A stretch of DNA of 64,000 nt from Heyndrickxia acidicola. Its GTDB lineage: Bacteria > Bacillota > Bacilli > Bacillales > Bacillaceae_C. The stretch is taken from assembly GCF_001636425.1 (NCBI RefSeq), contig NZ_KV440953.1, positions 3,964,001 through 4,028,000 on the forward strand. Reading direction: 5' to 3'. A program made the position numbers and the translations under genes. The notes under the pieces are model-generated. The model made no database searches, was not told the origin of the DNA, and was given only the letters and a program-made list of their open reading frames with translations. Shown piece after piece: positions 62,833 through 64,000 of the stretch (position 1 is the first letter of the stretch; each line of letters begins with the position of its first letter).

Positions 62833-63453
62833 ATGGGTGATGTCGGATTATTGCTTTCCGGAGCAGTATTATTTTTAAATAGCATGATGTTAATGGGAAA
62901 AGCGGATGGGAAAAGTGTGGCCATTCTGAATTTATTGGTTGGTGCCCTGCAGGTCATAGTGCCCTTTTACTTAATCGTTGTTTCAGATCAGCAGCATTGG
63001 ACCATTTATACAAATGCTTCTATCTTTTTATTTGGACTAACGTATTTATACCTTGGTATTACAATCTTATGGAATCTTGAGAATAACGGCCTTGGCTGGT
63101 TTTCCATTTGGGTCTCTATCATTGCCCTTGTTTACAGTGTGATTGCTTATATTCATTTCAAGGATCCGGTCAATGCACTAACATGGCTTTTATGGGCTTT
63201 CCTATGGTTCCTGTTTTACCTGGCCAATACACGAAAAATGAACATTCAGGTGTTCATTGGAAAAGTTGGTTTTGTTCAATCCTGGGTGACGCTGACGATT
63301 CCAGCACTGGCCTCTTTAACCGGGGCAGCACTTGAGCCTGTTTATCAAACTGTTTGGTTTTATGTCCTGCTGGCATCCATCGTTTCTTTCGTTGTTTTCT
63401 TTTTACAAGGTAAAGGAAAAAGGTTCAGAAGTACGGACACGATTCATAATTAA
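62833..63453 (+). CDS. AmiS/UreI-family transporter
   Basis: A 206-residue membrane protein with about six or seven spans. MGDVGLLLSGAVLFLNSMML is the typical AmiS/UreI start, followed by ASIFLFGLTYLYLGIT, LTWLLWAFLWFLFYLA and LASLTGAALEPVYQTVWF. Members are channels for urea or short amides across the membrane. Start unclear: ATG 62833 gives the family-like N-terminus, while AGGGAGG at 62784-62790 would serve TTG 62794 (219 residues) only with very short spacing. No urease or amidase gene is adjacent in this window. Confidence 0.75.
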   Translation: MGDVGLLLSGAVLFLNSMMLMGKADGKSVAILNLLVGALQVIVPFYLIVVSDQQHWTIYTNASIFLFGLTYLYLGITILWNLENNGLGWFSIWVSIIALVYSVIAYIHFKDPVNALTWLLWAFLWFLFYLANTRKMNIQVFIGKVGFVQSWVTLTIPALASLTGAALEPVYQTVWFYVLLASIVSFVVFFLQGKGKRFRSTDTIHN

Positions 63454-63555
63454 ATAAGGTTCTTTTTGTTCACAGTACTGCTAATTGCGGTTTAAACACA
63501 TGCAACCGCCGTACAAAGGGCAGAGCACGAATGCCAGTACGAAAAGCCTCCATGA

Positions 63556-63602
63556 AAACAGCGCATCACATTCTTTTCAAGAATGAGGAATGCGCTGTTT
63601 TT
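63556..63602 (+). terminator. Rho-independent terminator
   Basis: AAAACAGCGCAT, an inner CATTCTT/AAGAATG stem, ATGCGCTGTTTT, then TT. Confidence 0.88.
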
Positions 63603-63681
63603 TGCTAAGTGCTAAAAGGGAAGCAATCTTAATAAGGATGTACGAAAATCATCAATCTATGGGAAATCAGTCTTTTGTTAA

Positions 63682-63843
63682 GGCTTTTTTCGTAAACTTT
63701 GTTGCTATTGGACACAAAAATATCATGGTAAATAAAATTTCATTATTAAAACTTGTGAAGAGCTTAAGAAAAGATCCCTCGAAGACAGGCAGCAAACGGA
63801 ATAGTTCTTTGTACGTAAAGCAACAATCTATGCGTAAACGGCC
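63682..63843 (-). mobile_element. GGCT-family miniature element, copy E, reverse orientation (162 bp)
   Basis: Left GGCTTTTTTCGTAAACTTTG then TTGC, right GTAAAGCAACAATCTATGCG then TAAACGGCC. The 8-bp flanks TTTGTTAA and TTTGTAAT agree at 6 of 8. Confidence 0.8.
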
Positions 63844-63995
63844 TTTGTAATTATTTCCGAAGAGAATCATTGGAAAGGGTATATCAAATTATGAAAAGCT
63901 GAATGTGCTGCCTTGCTTCAAAATATTTACATGAGCTATATTCAAAAGAACATGATTCATACTATAATAAGCCTATAGATTGGGGGAATGTTTCC

Positions 63996-64000
63996 ATGAA
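63996..64000 (+). CDS. Start of a gene cut by the window edge
   Basis: ATGAA preceded by TGGGGGAATGTTTCC, a good ribosome-binding site. The product cannot be told. Confidence 0.45.

Noticed and set aside
63590-63850. 86-residue ORF at the right edge
   Set aside because: It spans a terminator and miniature element E; no start signal.

Overview
The window reads as chromosomal DNA of a mesophilic, spore-forming member of the Bacillaceae. The evidence is AT-rich DNA with strong AGGAGG ribosome-binding sites and many TTG starts, a deoR-pdp-deoC-cdd-nupC order like that of Bacillus, GlmS, YkcB, YhfC, YtcC and CgeB type proteins, Fur/Zur-type operators, and two promoters that match the sigma-K consensus of the mother cell. 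No rRNA, tRNA, CRISPR array, phage or complete insertion sequence was seen.

Layout. 1-4160: the end of a divergent glmS, a 52-bp tandem repeat, then a Fur-family regulator overlapping a metal-transporter-like gene. 4160-12100: a YkcB-type glycosyltransferase with a repeat-filled loop, a large secreted phosphoesterase, an acetyltransferase, a darcynin-like protein and a small membrane protein. 12100-17100: a zinc-uptake operon (znuCBA) behind a long Zur-type palindrome, ending in a frameshifted zur that abuts a truncated amidase gene; short repeats bracket the block. 17400-23050: a first glycan cluster (epimerase, kinase-like protein, CgeB-like and family 2 glycosyltransferases, a GT-D-like protein). 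23300-29450: a broken beta-propeller gene, 122-bp tandem repeats, an HTH/hydrolase/YhfC operon, a Gly-Met-Pro repeat protein behind a sigma-K promoter, and a second array of the 52-bp repeat. 29500-34550: a DedA/PAP2-like fusion, divergent from a sulfolipid operon (sqdB, sqdX, gtrA-like).

35300-53600 is the most interesting part. It joins an amino-deoxysugar nucleotide pathway (2-epimerase, 4,6-dehydratase, RmlD-like reductase), five glycosyltransferases, a PAPS-dependent sulfotransferase, two DUF1796 paralogues, a protein made of five exact 50-residue repeats, a sigma-K-promoted putative surface protein, a TauE/SafE permease, and sat-cysC, which make PAPS. The sequence supports the separate calls; my inference is that they build a sulfated glycan, possibly on the spore surface. 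53600-55300 is a graveyard of gene fragments. 55310-64000 holds a methyltransferase, an HEAQH protein, the deoxynucleoside salvage operon, an AmiS/UreI-like protein and the first codon of another gene.

A family of about 160-bp elements with GGCT...AGCC terminal inverted repeats and 8-bp target duplications is scattered through the intergenic regions. At least five copies are near-complete and several more are decayed. One has a perfect 8-bp duplication and lies between a gene and its probable terminator.
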